A stretch of DNA of 51,416 bases from a virus. The notes under the pieces were generated by a model, which saw nothing but the letters and a program-made list of their open reading frames with translations, was not told the origin of the DNA and did not search any database. The stretch is taken from positions 1 through 51,416 of IMG/VR virus record IMGVR_UViG_3300030012_001510; one strand, written 5' to 3'. Positions 37,401-42,643 of the stretch are shown here, one piece after another. A program made the position numbers and the translations under genes. Position 1 is the first letter of the stretch. Every line of letters starts with the position of its first letter.

Positions 37401-37525
37401 AGCAAACACAGATGCTATTAGATCTAGGTCTTGACAAAAAACAAATTAAAGCATTGCGTTATGAAGACGCTAGAGTTAAAAAAATAATTGAACTACAAAA
37501 TAAAAAGAAAAAAGATGCCAAATAA
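28490..37525 (+). CDS. Giant polyvalent internal virion protein (3,011 aa) with HELLH and HAD-type motifs
   Basis: 3,011 aa, 17% of the window. Domains in order: an acidic Glu-rich disordered start (about 20-130, with GC-rich bases 28,680-28,860); coiled-coil and helical segments to about 550; Gly/Ala hydrophobic stretches near 730-800 (GQQIPIYGAIYLSGGTYAPV); a zinc-protease-like AAEHELLHKI with H1110-E-L-L-H1114; a HAD-type phosphatase region at about 2,070-2,270 with IRVFDFDDTLA (D2074, D2076), ILTARP and YFADDSTANV; then a long helical C-terminus with small hydrophobic stretches. Such giant proteins are usually packaged and ejected with the DNA. Role of the enzyme-like domains is unknown. 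No RNA-polymerase motif seen. Confidence 0.7.
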   Translation: MTIEQKTIELQSVSPPLTRDQIIAELGKWQAEQSMQETEGVLAEKETPEVVEKQEPVEEKVEEKEEVIEEEGNQEVVADQQDAAVTTTPDNASEEEDTESQSEDGSSESQEPEEEEEEEESYEVVRQRFFDTVEGIKNRTARISKIQNYLQTEFKDVNSEVNIPNIGEEIQGKGGFTYKYTADVDDEGNLDLQVFYKGKDDEEFINATERARNNPNSVTLNNQEASIQSALGFLSEDVADNIYKQRKAREAALKQQQQQQPQDFDPNREGIQSFDDMLLYNYQEQKVIDGMTTADREVYFSEKNLQASKSNFNEILKSNPELKKWLEEKKSQLGEYNIEKAKIQQKIDALPMGETGKLAEYKKQLEDLEEKFKTVNLIKGESMRLALDEELNAMMPNIITKANEATVIQPVEEPSMFNIVGKVWRGAGQRAFSRGQAAISTVVGDILDPVDKDLLQQQEFYNQAKLEYAKKNKVDINTVTDADVEDIVKNKYIQLFTQQETDKLYRNYSESLIEDLPLAMQPFARAFGFKNIADLFGDTTQEKKEKLITAAIDLDLKQDILKQNLAIQKVTANNFKSLGLANTTYQTQEEAAEAREQLRLLNLETNANLDIINNIFDTAAAKVNDANKATIFNNYYQKNYGFLTETGGRFATMGLDLFVNGLAEYSERMGINVASLGVIGTAAEGLYNKLTGEDLSRKLTNKFTGGVDSVVNYLNDQMAPPTTLDDIESGMDILRWAGGSLGQQIPIYGAIYLSGGTYAPVVIGAAVAGSKFREMQKEIDMGTADYNWWQMYTMANLSGVSAAATEYVTQGMLSRLKFSYQNIPGFKEGFSDTMKGFLSAGGRWARDMGEEIPSEMLDELINNIGDKYVLGKKDVNLFDNLGETALSTLWTAGVAIRAPLIGQQIIAPFRSRQSFQIIGEGQARIKELNETLENNRDLSVDAVNKIKDEINSIIVNNVKALKTDISRLDDLTDNEKRVLLDNKAKEYEIIRSIRDITNDTSLDQKTKDNLISSKQSQLNEISTNSSKILAPYIIAENKAKNEPIIQEAIDKVEQVTKKVLGESINVIDDMNNLPEGVPKFVDAYVDPKTNQIYINKEWAATVGAVTAAEHELLHKIQKSLFDTNPQKAVELVEDFKNTLSNKELRLVQERIDANYRYEMNDDGSFVLDDQGNKIEKDPATYAEEYFNVFSDLVGKNQIGFTDNLGENLLRFVKKLKESVFGPAGFKNLEYQSGRDAYNFIKDYNKSIKEGKVSERAEALIRKGALTTSDRTTRSITTRGQEFIDLSRDGTLTNENLVDTINSESSNQTDKFAAIEAIVETNWPVISKGLKFNPTGSIPMDAVKTAVTEQMQGIFPGRNKPLLADFNADTAQLNTYLGSLMSQRQGEILERAKQIGGTLQEGTSIDSEVAKQVVDTSKKQTTTKRSRTPKTPTETVKYSNTIIEKAGVKDKGELETKITEATTESFKDVDVDRFGQTKDVPPAVAKIYGDMLGLNPETISDKTRTYQNYDEAGLNAAQRFLLANAASDYARLPKTKDETTTRGRGTFIPKNMKDALYTDGKLTGTLKDYMDLLRSKPTGKLYRDSKYAQLIRGLLNTHIRNRMFETLVPTTPQRLRGGAKFSITQAQRPGVYTATLGEQGVKVMRTAAEKFAKDNNIKVEFEGKELTVNNFNASNPKAVEYLKRNIENELWKHVPLESLTRGTMVDYSSKGNAIFFDKTQFGKILDNAYSNREKWLAEGNTLSYDQAELKQSIKVAFGTKSPSLVTGNYAKESAKRKVDANAKGVKIILQGGANAIKADPANYLPLLTIYGTQSVSSSHLVRNMAVDVGLSEEYIKAKRLKDNKATVKEHVYPSNDMSSLMYTSQLYNDVNNIMPIVKKAYFQLGITTIQDNKLINTDGKDGDTYNYKETQTQLFYDGLKEYFKTGDVSKIKNPLIRYFNPQVNRNNSGDNIQGINSNTLEIMGKTVAETYTRQLPKSDQNSNNIYVQNELTYQVLTGEITQAEAVKRLDAQIGSGNAKVKPSITNNNMQPNSLKFSDKAAGNSVLVTDELNTLDKALAEGRKVDKPVKKIRVFDFDDTLAKSNSKVIVINPLSSIDSDMLDIVARRKFKKEFENLPSFKQNFNSLNEQQKLEVLKEVPGGTKEINATQFAEQAARLEEQGATFDFSQFEQVIDGKKGPLFDVAKKIAETRGTEDLFILTARPQSAAGPIKAFMKALGINIPLGNITGLSDGTAGAKGRWIAGKAAEGYNDFYFADDSTANVKAVKDVLDQIDVKSRVQQAKFSKSATFNTIVNQMIEDSSGIESFKTFSAAKAKTIGKDKGRFDWLTLASSAEDFKGLLYSLIGNGKKGEAQYEFLKTNLIDTYNKAEDSITQAKIAAANDFMALKEQFPGLPKTLETETGVGKFTYQHALRTYMWTQQGMSIPGLSKADARKLNKFITDDAKLQAFADQLMSIQKGKPYPKPGKDWLGGNLTTDIIGGINKVNRTEYQQEFRENVDIIFSKENLNKMEAAYGTRWRRALENTLTRMKAGTNRLGYNDQTSAVLDWVNNSVGAVMFLNTRSALLQTISAVNFINWGDNNIIAAGKAFANQKQFWGDFMTLMNSDYLTQRRNGLKINVSESEIADAVKDSKNKVKSAIAFLLSKGFVLTRYADSFAIASGGATFYRNRLNKYIKEGMSQELATEKAFQDFRLIAEESQQSSSPDKISMQQASAAGRVILNWANTPMQYVRIQKRSIQDLIAGRGDAKTHISRIAYYGVMQNLIFNALQQALFAIGFGDDEDDEEKSAAKKKQDDKKIARVANGMIDSQLKGLGIAGMAMVAAKNSLMKIYEESGKKRPEYEKAAIEALSFSPAISSKYRKIVGGLKSFSWNMKEIKQKGFSLDNPAYLAGAQIITATTNIPIDRVIKKANNIRGIMSEQSQMWQKVSMALGWSSYDVGLPYYGGWDKPVEPTEAERKKQEIDIMKRDTNTAEQTQMLLDLGLDKKQIKALRYEDARVKKIIELQNKKKKDAK

Positions 37526-37799
37526 AAACAAAAAACCTAAAAAAGCAAGTAAGCCTAGACCTGAAGATCCAAATTATTTCAGAGAAGTAGAACTTCCAAG
37601 AAGAACTCGCGAGGAAATAAATAAAAAAGCTTCAGGTATAAACATGGGATCACCATTATACGGTAAAATAAGTTCAGCTTGTAAAGCTGCAGCAAAAAGA
37701 AAATTTAAAGTTTGGCCTAGCGCTTACGCTTCAGGTTGGGGCGTAAGATGTACTAAAGCCGGTGGGCCAAGTAATTTTGGAGGTAAAAATAAAAAGTAA
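37515..37799 (+). CDS. Small basic SP-motif protein
   Basis: 94 aa from ATG 37515 (11-base overlap with the giant gene; a TTG farther upstream is unlikely). Strongly basic; contains MGSPLYG and then ACKAAAKRKFKVWPSAYASG-WGVRC, a conserved-looking module with two Cys and Trp. Ends GG...FGGKNKK. TAATG coupling to the next gene. A module of this type occurs in many small phage proteins; function unknown. Confidence 0.65.
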   Translation: MPNKNKKPKKASKPRPEDPNYFREVELPRRTREEINKKASGINMGSPLYGKISSACKAAAKRKFKVWPSAYASGWGVRCTKAGGPSNFGGKNKK

Positions 37800-38206
37800 T
37801 GGCATATAAACAAAAAACACCTATGATGCATTGTGCTGCCACCGTAATGCACTCTAAACCTTGGAATAAAATGCGTAATAGGACTGCAGCTGTTTCTGGT
37901 AGAGGAGATGGGAATAAAGTAGGTTTAGCCCACGCAGAAAAAATGCGCGAAACACCTTTGAATAAACAAAAAGGTGGTGGTACTACTAAAACTTGTTTAC
38001 CAGCTTCTAAAATAAGAAGCATGAGTAAAGAAGAAAGACAAAAGTTAGTTAATTCTAAAAAATCAGCTGGCGCTAAGGGTAAATATAAAAGATCGTCTAA
38101 GACTAATGTTAAAGGCGCTCGTAAAAAAGGAGCTACCCTCAGAGACTGGTTTGAAAAAGAAGACTGGAGAAGAGTTGATGATCCATCTAAAAAATGCGGA
38201 GAATAA
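37799..38206 (+). CDS. Small basic protein with C-terminal TLRDWFEKEDW module
   Basis: 135 aa, basic. N-terminus MAYKQKTPMMHCAATVMHSK; middle SGRGDGNKVGLAHAEKMRET followed by PLNKQKGGG; C-terminal module CLPASKIRSMSKEERQKLVN ... KKGATLRDWFEKEDWRRVDD and KKCGE. The 'LP..K...S..ER..L...KK' and 'W...DW..VD' pattern resembles small conserved phage DUF proteins. It carries a K-T-P-M variant of the SP motif near its start. Possibly packaged or DNA-associated; unknown. Confidence 0.6.
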   Translation: MAYKQKTPMMHCAATVMHSKPWNKMRNRTAAVSGRGDGNKVGLAHAEKMRETPLNKQKGGGTTKTCLPASKIRSMSKEERQKLVNSKKSAGAKGKYKRSSKTNVKGARKKGATLRDWFEKEDWRRVDDPSKKCGE

Positions 38207-38207
38207 T

Positions 38208-39389
38208 ATGAAAAAAATACTATGCCTATTGTTATTATTAGTTACGTTTAATAGTAACGCTCAGTTGTTTAAAAAAATATATGATAATGTATTTAAGTAT
38301 TCTAGTGTATATGCTGCTGGTAATACTTCTAATTCATTTGAAACGCCTCGCAAAGATTATTTTGTAAGGCCTCCAGCTGATGGAAATTTATATGACGTTC
38401 CACAAGTAATAGATGTTACTGAGTATTTTCCTAATGATTACAGGCTCGGTTTTGGTATACGTAAGCTCGCTAGATTTGGTTATGAAAATAAACCTAACTT
38501 TTATAACGGTACAGAAAACAATATAGCTTTATCTGCGCCTACAGCTGCAGTACAAGGTTTAGAGTATTTGTTTCATTATGAAAAAGAACGTCAGCGTGGT
38601 GATGAGTTTGAAAACTCTAGATATTTTATACGTCACACTGGTAAGTATCATATTATAAAAGCTGAACAAAGACAAGCTGGTAATGTAGGATTTAAATACC
38701 AATCTGCTGAAGTAAGGCTTAGAGCACCTATAGGTAATAAATTTAGTGTATCGGCTGGTGCAATATATAGAACACATGAGCAAGCTTTTGGATATAATCC
38801 TATAGAAATATGGCTTAATGAAACTGAAATAATAAATGGTGAAGAATATCCTGCAAACTACTGGTATGAATTAGGGTTTTTATATGGCTATGACGATATA
38901 TTCTTTACAGAAGAAGATGAATTTGGTAATGAAAGATATGACTGGTACTGGATTGATCCTGCAGGTAATAGAGTAGCCGATAGTGATCTTGAGTTTAGAA
39001 ACACAGTGTTTGGTGATCTAATGCTACGTTATAACAATGAACAATGGGATTTATTAGATGCTTTTGGAGAAATAGCACCTATAATTGGCTTTGATTTTTA
39101 TCACTACCAAAACAATTTTTGGATGCACATGTATGGTAATTTAATATTAGGTTATCATAAGTATTTAAAAGGCGATATTGACTTTAGCTATTTAAATAGA
39201 AACAACTGGGGTAAAGGAGGTCTTCGTGAAGACGCGGAACTTGAACAATGGCAAGATATGCAAGGCGGTATTATGTTCGGCTGGAAATTATGGAAGACAG
39301 TAGGATTATTTGCTGAAGCTGAATATGTAAAGTTTTGGGATCGCGAAATATTTAATACCAATTTTGGAATAAACGTAACACTTAAATAA
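38208..39389 (+). CDS. Secreted outer-membrane beta-barrel-like protein
   Basis: 393 aa from ATG 38208; longer in-frame extensions upstream lie within the previous gene and would bury the signal peptide. Signal peptide MKKILCLLLLLVTFNSNA with a cut before QLF. The mature part is rich in Tyr, Phe, Trp, Asn and alternating-hydrophobic strands (KFSVSAGAIYRTHEQAFGYN, FWMHMYGNLILGYHKYLKGD), ending KTVGLFAEAEYVKFW ... NFGINVTLK with a C-terminal aromatic/strand pattern as in barrel proteins. A phage-made envelope protein could alter the surface during infection, for example to block superinfection; that is inference. The next gene starts on its last base (TAATG). Confidence 0.65.
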   Translation: MKKILCLLLLLVTFNSNAQLFKKIYDNVFKYSSVYAAGNTSNSFETPRKDYFVRPPADGNLYDVPQVIDVTEYFPNDYRLGFGIRKLARFGYENKPNFYNGTENNIALSAPTAAVQGLEYLFHYEKERQRGDEFENSRYFIRHTGKYHIIKAEQRQAGNVGFKYQSAEVRLRAPIGNKFSVSAGAIYRTHEQAFGYNPIEIWLNETEIINGEEYPANYWYELGFLYGYDDIFFTEEDEFGNERYDWYWIDPAGNRVADSDLEFRNTVFGDLMLRYNNEQWDLLDAFGEIAPIIGFDFYHYQNNFWMHMYGNLILGYHKYLKGDIDFSYLNRNNWGKGGLREDAELEQWQDMQGGIMFGWKLWKTVGLFAEAEYVKFWDREIFNTNFGINVTLK

Positions 39390-39679
39390 TGGCTAAAATA
39401 CCACAAATAGGGGAAGACACTAAAATAACTTTAGATTTTAAAACAATAGGCATGATAGTTGGCTTTGTTGTAACTTTATCTGGCATGTGGTATACTCTAC
39501 AGGCAGACATACAGGAAGCTATGATAAAACCTGAGCCTGTTATAGATCGTGTTGAATATGATTTAAAAGATGAGCTTATACGTCAAACAATTATGGATAC
39601 ACAAGAAGACGTAGAAGAAATTAAAGAAACTATTGAAAAAATTGATCAACGTTTATACGAAATACAAAGAGGAAGATGA
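39389..39679 (+). CDS. Membrane-anchored coiled-coil protein (possible spanin or lysis accessory)
   Basis: 96 aa. One hydrophobic segment at about 19-36 (TIGMIVGFVVTLSGMWYTLQ), then an acidic coiled coil (ELIRQTIMDTQEDVEEIKET, then IEKIDQRLYEIQRG). N-in, C-out topology with a periplasmic coiled coil is that of inner-membrane spanins or antiholin-like proteins. It is encoded four genes from the endolysin in a tightly coupled set (TAATG upstream, ATGA downstream). Confidence 0.5.
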   Translation: MAKIPQIGEDTKITLDFKTIGMIVGFVVTLSGMWYTLQADIQEAMIKPEPVIDRVEYDLKDELIRQTIMDTQEDVEEIKETIEKIDQRLYEIQRGR

Positions 39680-40086
39680 GAAATTTAATTTTACTTTTAT
39701 TTACAACAATAGCTTTTAGTCAAACAAGTGTACCTAAAGATAAATGGATTGACGACAGTAATTTTGAAAAAGCCATAGCTCAAGTGTCTTCTTTTGGTGA
39801 AAACAATTTTGAAACAATAGTTGTAGAGTTTTGGGCAGATTTTAATAAACAAAATTGCTTTGCAGAGTGGGAAAAAATTAAAAACGCTACATATTACAGG
39901 ATAGATATAGCTAAAGCGCCTAAAGCAAAAAAGAAACATAGAGTACGTATGGCTCCAACTTTACTTATATTTAAAAACGGTATTAAAGAAGCTACATTTA
40001 AAGCTGGATTAGATTTATTACTACCTACGGATCTTGAAGAAGTTCAAGCAACTATAGATGAAATAAATCAAGCTGATAAATTCTAA
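39676..40086 (+). CDS. Secreted thioredoxin-like protein with degenerate active site
   Basis: 136 aa. Signal peptide MRNLILLLFTTIAFS cut before QTS. The remainder has thioredoxin-fold hallmarks: ETIVVEFWADFNKQNC (W53 ... C61, where thioredoxin has W-C-x-x-C), a strand/turn, and MAPTLLIFKNG with the cis-proline P94. Only one Cys remains at the active loop, so disulfide exchange is unlikely; a chaperone or binding role is more probable. It is located between the membrane protein and the endolysin, hence possibly part of the lysis cassette. Start overlaps by ATGA. Confidence 0.6.
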   Translation: MRNLILLLFTTIAFSQTSVPKDKWIDDSNFEKAIAQVSSFGENNFETIVVEFWADFNKQNCFAEWEKIKNATYYRIDIAKAPKAKKKHRVRMAPTLLIFKNGIKEATFKAGLDLLLPTDLEEVQATIDEINQADKF

Positions 40087-40089
40087 TTT

Positions 40090-40551
40090 ATGGAAAAAAT
40101 AAGTGATCATATAACATATGCAGAAGCTATACACTCAAGTACAGCTAAACGTAAAAATATAGACAATACACCTAATCCTACTCAAGTAGAAACAATGGGT
40201 TTAACCGCTAGAAAAATATTTGAACCACTTCGTAAATGGGTTGGTGGAGCAATTAAAGTTACATCGTTTTTTAGATCAGCTGCGTTAAACGAGGCCATAG
40301 GAGGATCAGCAAGTTCTCAACATTGTAAGGGTCAAGCAATTGATTTAGATGACGTCTATGGACACAAGAGCAATGCAGAGATGTATCAATGGATAAAAGA
40401 AAACCTAAACTTTGATCAACTTATATGGGAGTTTGGTACAGATATGAATCCTAACTGGATACACGTGTCTTATGTTAACGATGAAGATAATAGAAACAAA
40501 TGCTTGAAAGCATATAAGGAAAACGGTAAAACAAAATATAAAGTAATATGA
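40090..40551 (+). CDS. Endolysin, peptidase M15 family
   Basis: 153 aa. Zinc-peptidase signature SQHCKGQAIDLDD (H78, D85) and WIHVSYVN (H125), with KVTSFFRSAALNEAIGG before it, the order found in M15 L,D-/D,D-carboxypeptidase-type endolysins (e.g. S-x-H-x-x-G-x-A-x-D ... H-x-S). It would cut cross-linked peptides in peptidoglycan to release virions. No signal peptide, so a holin (6661-7119 here) is needed. The stop overlaps the next gene start (ATGA). Confidence 0.85.
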   Translation: MEKISDHITYAEAIHSSTAKRKNIDNTPNPTQVETMGLTARKIFEPLRKWVGGAIKVTSFFRSAALNEAIGGSASSQHCKGQAIDLDDVYGHKSNAEMYQWIKENLNFDQLIWEFGTDMNPNWIHVSYVNDEDNRNKCLKAYKENGKTKYKVI

Positions 40552-40832
40552 GTTCACCTGCTAAAATAAAAGAAAAAGCTTACGAAAAACAAAATAGAAA
40601 AATGCGGTCAGAATATACATCTGAAACCGGTAAGAAATTAGGTAAAAGACTTACAAAAGGAACTAACAAGCGAAGAGTGTCATTTGCTTGTAGATTTGCT
40701 GGTATGGCTGGAGCAATGAAAGATGCTAAAGGCGAACCAACTAAAAAAGCAATGGCACTAAAAAAGTGGGGTTTCGGTAGCGTAGAAGCGGCTAGAAACT
40801 TTTGTCAAAAAAATAAAACAAAAAAATCATGA
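40548..40832 (+). CDS. Small basic SP-motif protein with RVSFACRFAGM module
   Basis: 94 aa, strongly basic. Starts MSSPAKIKEKAYEK. The C-terminal half RRVSFACRFAGMAGAMKDAK then MALKKWGFGSVEAARNFCQK is a distinct conserved-looking module with two Cys, as in many small phage proteins of unknown function. The stop and next start overlap (ATGA). Confidence 0.65.
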   Translation: MSSPAKIKEKAYEKQNRKMRSEYTSETGKKLGKRLTKGTNKRRVSFACRFAGMAGAMKDAKGEPTKKAMALKKWGFGSVEAARNFCQKNKTKKS

Positions 40833-41167
40833 GTTCACCATTTCAAAAAGAATTTATAAAAAAATCTCCTATAGATAAAAAACTAGTAGGAAAACAACAT
40901 CGATTACCTGAAGAATTAAAAGCTAAGATATTAGCAGCGCCAGAAGATAGTCCAGTTAAAAAAGAAAAAGATCCTAGAGAAGAAGTTAAAGACACTATAA
41001 GAGTTTCTAATAAATATAAAAAAGGAGATTACGTAGAAGAGTTTGAATTAGAAGATGCTGTTAAAAAACAAACTGGAAAATATCCGCAATTAAGCGTTCA
41101 AGATTATTCTACAGTAAAAAAAGATAAAAAAGGCAACTACGTAACACATTTAAAAGATGAAAAGTAA
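40829..41167 (+). CDS. SP-motif small protein (112 aa)
   Basis: 112 aa. Two motif copies near the start: MSSPFQKEFIKKSPIDKK; another as DSPVKK. The rest is charged with a possible small domain (KGDYVEEFELEDAVKKQTGK ... PQLSVQDYSTV). Overlaps both neighbours (ATGA upstream, 11 bases downstream). No known family. Confidence 0.65.
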   Translation: MSSPFQKEFIKKSPIDKKLVGKQHRLPEELKAKILAAPEDSPVKKEKDPREEVKDTIRVSNKYKKGDYVEEFELEDAVKKQTGKYPQLSVQDYSTVKKDKKGNYVTHLKDEK

Positions 41168-41447
41168 ATCACCATTTAAGCAAGATAAGTGTACTGCGGC
41201 TTGGGATAAAATGAAAAAAAAGTATGAAGCTAAAGGTCCTAATGGCTTGAAAGAATATAATGCAGAAAAAAATGAGTTTACTTGTAAAAACGGTAAAATA
41301 GTTCTAAAAGGCGCTGACGAAGATAAAGGCAAAGATGGTAAATTAGCTAGATCTAAGGAAGAAGTAGCGAAGTTTGCTGCTGATAGAAAAAGAGATAAAG
41401 CTTTTAGAACAAGTAAAGCTGATGAGTCAGTAATGAATAAAAAATAA
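41157..41447 (+). CDS. SP-motif small protein (96 aa)
   Basis: 96 aa, lysine-rich. N-terminus MKSKSPFKQDKCTAAWDKMK, then a helix and a short beta segment (NEFTCKNGKIVLKG) with two Cys. Unknown function; part of the dense operon of small proteins after the endolysin. Confidence 0.6.
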   Translation: MKSKSPFKQDKCTAAWDKMKKKYEAKGPNGLKEYNAEKNEFTCKNGKIVLKGADEDKGKDGKLARSKEEVAKFAADRKRDKAFRTSKADESVMNKK

Positions 41448-41450
41448 ATT

Positions 41451-41591
41451 ATGGGAAAATTATTAGTAAAATGGGGATTAGCAATACAAGCATTTTGGTG
41501 CAAGTTTTGCTGTAAGTGGAACTGGTTAGTTTCAAAATTAATCATCAATGTAGCAGACTGTCCAGTTGCAGAATGCGTTTGTAAAAAATAA
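41451..41591 (+). CDS. Tiny Cys/Trp-rich protein (46 aa)
   Basis: 46 aa from ATG 41451 to TAA 41591, four bases after the upstream stop and four before the next start. Contains six Cys and four Trp: WCKFCCKWNWLVSK and DCPVAECVCKK. The N-terminal 14 residues are a hydrophobic helix (LLVKWGLAIQAFW). The Cys pattern could bind a metal or form disulfides. Too short for usual gene finders; supported by tight packing and a leader (aaataaattATG) identical in style to its neighbours. Confidence 0.55.
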   Translation: MGKLLVKWGLAIQAFWCKFCCKWNWLVSKLIINVADCPVAECVCKK

Positions 41592-41595
41592 TATT

Positions 41596-41796
41596 ATGGA
41601 TACAAGTAGTAAATTTTCAAGTCCATTTATGGCAAAAAGCCCTGTAGATGAAAAAAAGAAGCTTGAAGAATTAAGAAAAAAAGCCTTTATTAGATCTAAT
41701 TCAACTTCTGAAGAGTATGAAGAAAGTCGAGAAGAAAAACGAGCTCAAAGAAAACTAAAAAGACTGAAAAGAAAATTAAAAAAAGGGCAAAAATAA
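41596..41796 (+). CDS. SP-motif small protein (66 aa)
   Basis: 66 aa from ATG 41596; a TTG at 41566 inside the previous small gene is rejected. Starts SSKFSSPFMAKSPVDEKKKL, with two motif copies, then a helix and a very basic C-terminus (KRAQRKLKRLKRKLKKGQK-like). Could bind nucleic acid. Starts four bases after the previous stop. Confidence 0.6.
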   Translation: MDTSSKFSSPFMAKSPVDEKKKLEELRKKAFIRSNSTSEEYEESREEKRAQRKLKRLKRKLKKGQK

Positions 41797-41800
41797 AATT

Positions 41801-42565
41801 ATGGCATTTTCAAATAAATTTATGAATAATAGTCCTCTTAGAAAAGAAGAACCTAAAAATGATGATAATTTAGAATACACAAACAAAAGTGATTCTGGAA
41901 TGTCTGATGCTGAATATGCTAAGTATTTTAATGAAGGATCTATTCATAGACCCAACTTAGACGAAGTAGTTGTTAATGCACCAAAAAATAAAAGAGTTGG
42001 AGAAACAGCTTTGGTTGACACATCTAAAGGATCTAGTTTTCCTACAGGAGCAAGCACGGAGACTATTAAGCAGTGGTATGCTAATAATCCTCCAAAAGAT
42101 ACTATTACTAAAGTAGAAGGTAAAAAAGGTTTATCAGGAATGAAAGAAGCTGGTAAAGAATTTCTTCAAGATTTAAAAACATTAACTGGAAACCCTTTTG
42201 ATGGAATTAGATCTGTTTTAAGAACAGATGACAGTGGAGGTGATTTTCCAACTTCATTACAAGATCTTAAAGCTCTTAAAGAATTAGCTGATAAAGACGA
42301 TGGAAGCGTTAATAGTAAACAAGCTAAAAGCATATTATTAGGAACCAAAGGGTTTAATACAGTCTCATCACTTTTACCTCCTGTTTTAGCAGCTGATACA
42401 GCAGCGAGTTTAATTAGTGGAGATCCTGTTGCTGCGATTCTAAAAAAAGGTAAATATCTTAAACCTGTAAGTAAAATTCTTAAAAAAAATAAGCTTGGTA
42501 AACAAATATATGATAGTTTAGATGAAGTTTATTATGGCTATAAAGGAGCTAAAAAATTACTATAA
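41801..42565 (+). CDS. SP-motif protein with helical hydrophobic C-terminal part (254 aa)
   Basis: 254 aa, last gene of the rightward block. N-terminus MAFSNKFMNNSPLRKEE carries the motif. Residues 20-120 are polar and disordered, 120-190 helical, and 190-225 include AILLGTKGFNTVSSLLPPVL-like and AADTAASLISGDPVAAIL, a hydrophobic stretch. C-terminus is basic. No family recognised; probably virion-associated. Confidence 0.6.
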   Translation: MAFSNKFMNNSPLRKEEPKNDDNLEYTNKSDSGMSDAEYAKYFNEGSIHRPNLDEVVVNAPKNKRVGETALVDTSKGSSFPTGASTETIKQWYANNPPKDTITKVEGKKGLSGMKEAGKEFLQDLKTLTGNPFDGIRSVLRTDDSGGDFPTSLQDLKALKELADKDDGSVNSKQAKSILLGTKGFNTVSSLLPPVLAADTAASLISGDPVAAILKKGKYLKPVSKILKKNKLGKQIYDSLDEVYYGYKGAKKLL

Positions 42566-42605
42566 GGAACAAATATAACTGGGCGTACCATACCCAAAAG
42601 TTCCT
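42565..42605. other. Nested inverted repeat in the convergent gap
   Basis: AGGAAC (42565-42570) pairs with GTTCCT (42600-42605); inside, TGGG (42580-42583) pairs with CCCA (42593-42596). It lies between the last rightward stop and the terminator. It may be a 3'-end RNA structure; no known RNA family is claimed. Confidence 0.35.
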
Positions 42606-42611
42606 GTAACC

Positions 42612-42639
42612 AAAGGGGATCTCAAACGAGGTCCCCTTT
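42612..42639. terminator. Bidirectional terminator between convergent blocks
   Basis: AAAGGGGATCTC-AAAC-GAGGTCCCCTTT forms a 12-bp stem (one U-G pair) with a 4-base loop, flanked by A/T on both sides so it can end transcription from either strand. It is located between the stop of the rightward block (42565) and the end of nrdA (42644). Confidence 0.85.
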
Positions 42640-42643
42640 ATTA

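Noticed and set aside
28490-37525. Giant protein as a phage RNA polymerase, as in crAss-like phages
   Set aside because: No DxDxD or other polymerase signature was found; the DFDDT site fits HAD with its partner motifs.
38106-38207. N-terminal extension of the outer-membrane protein gene
   Set aside because: It lies in the previous gene and would bury the signal peptide; ATG 38208 is preferred.
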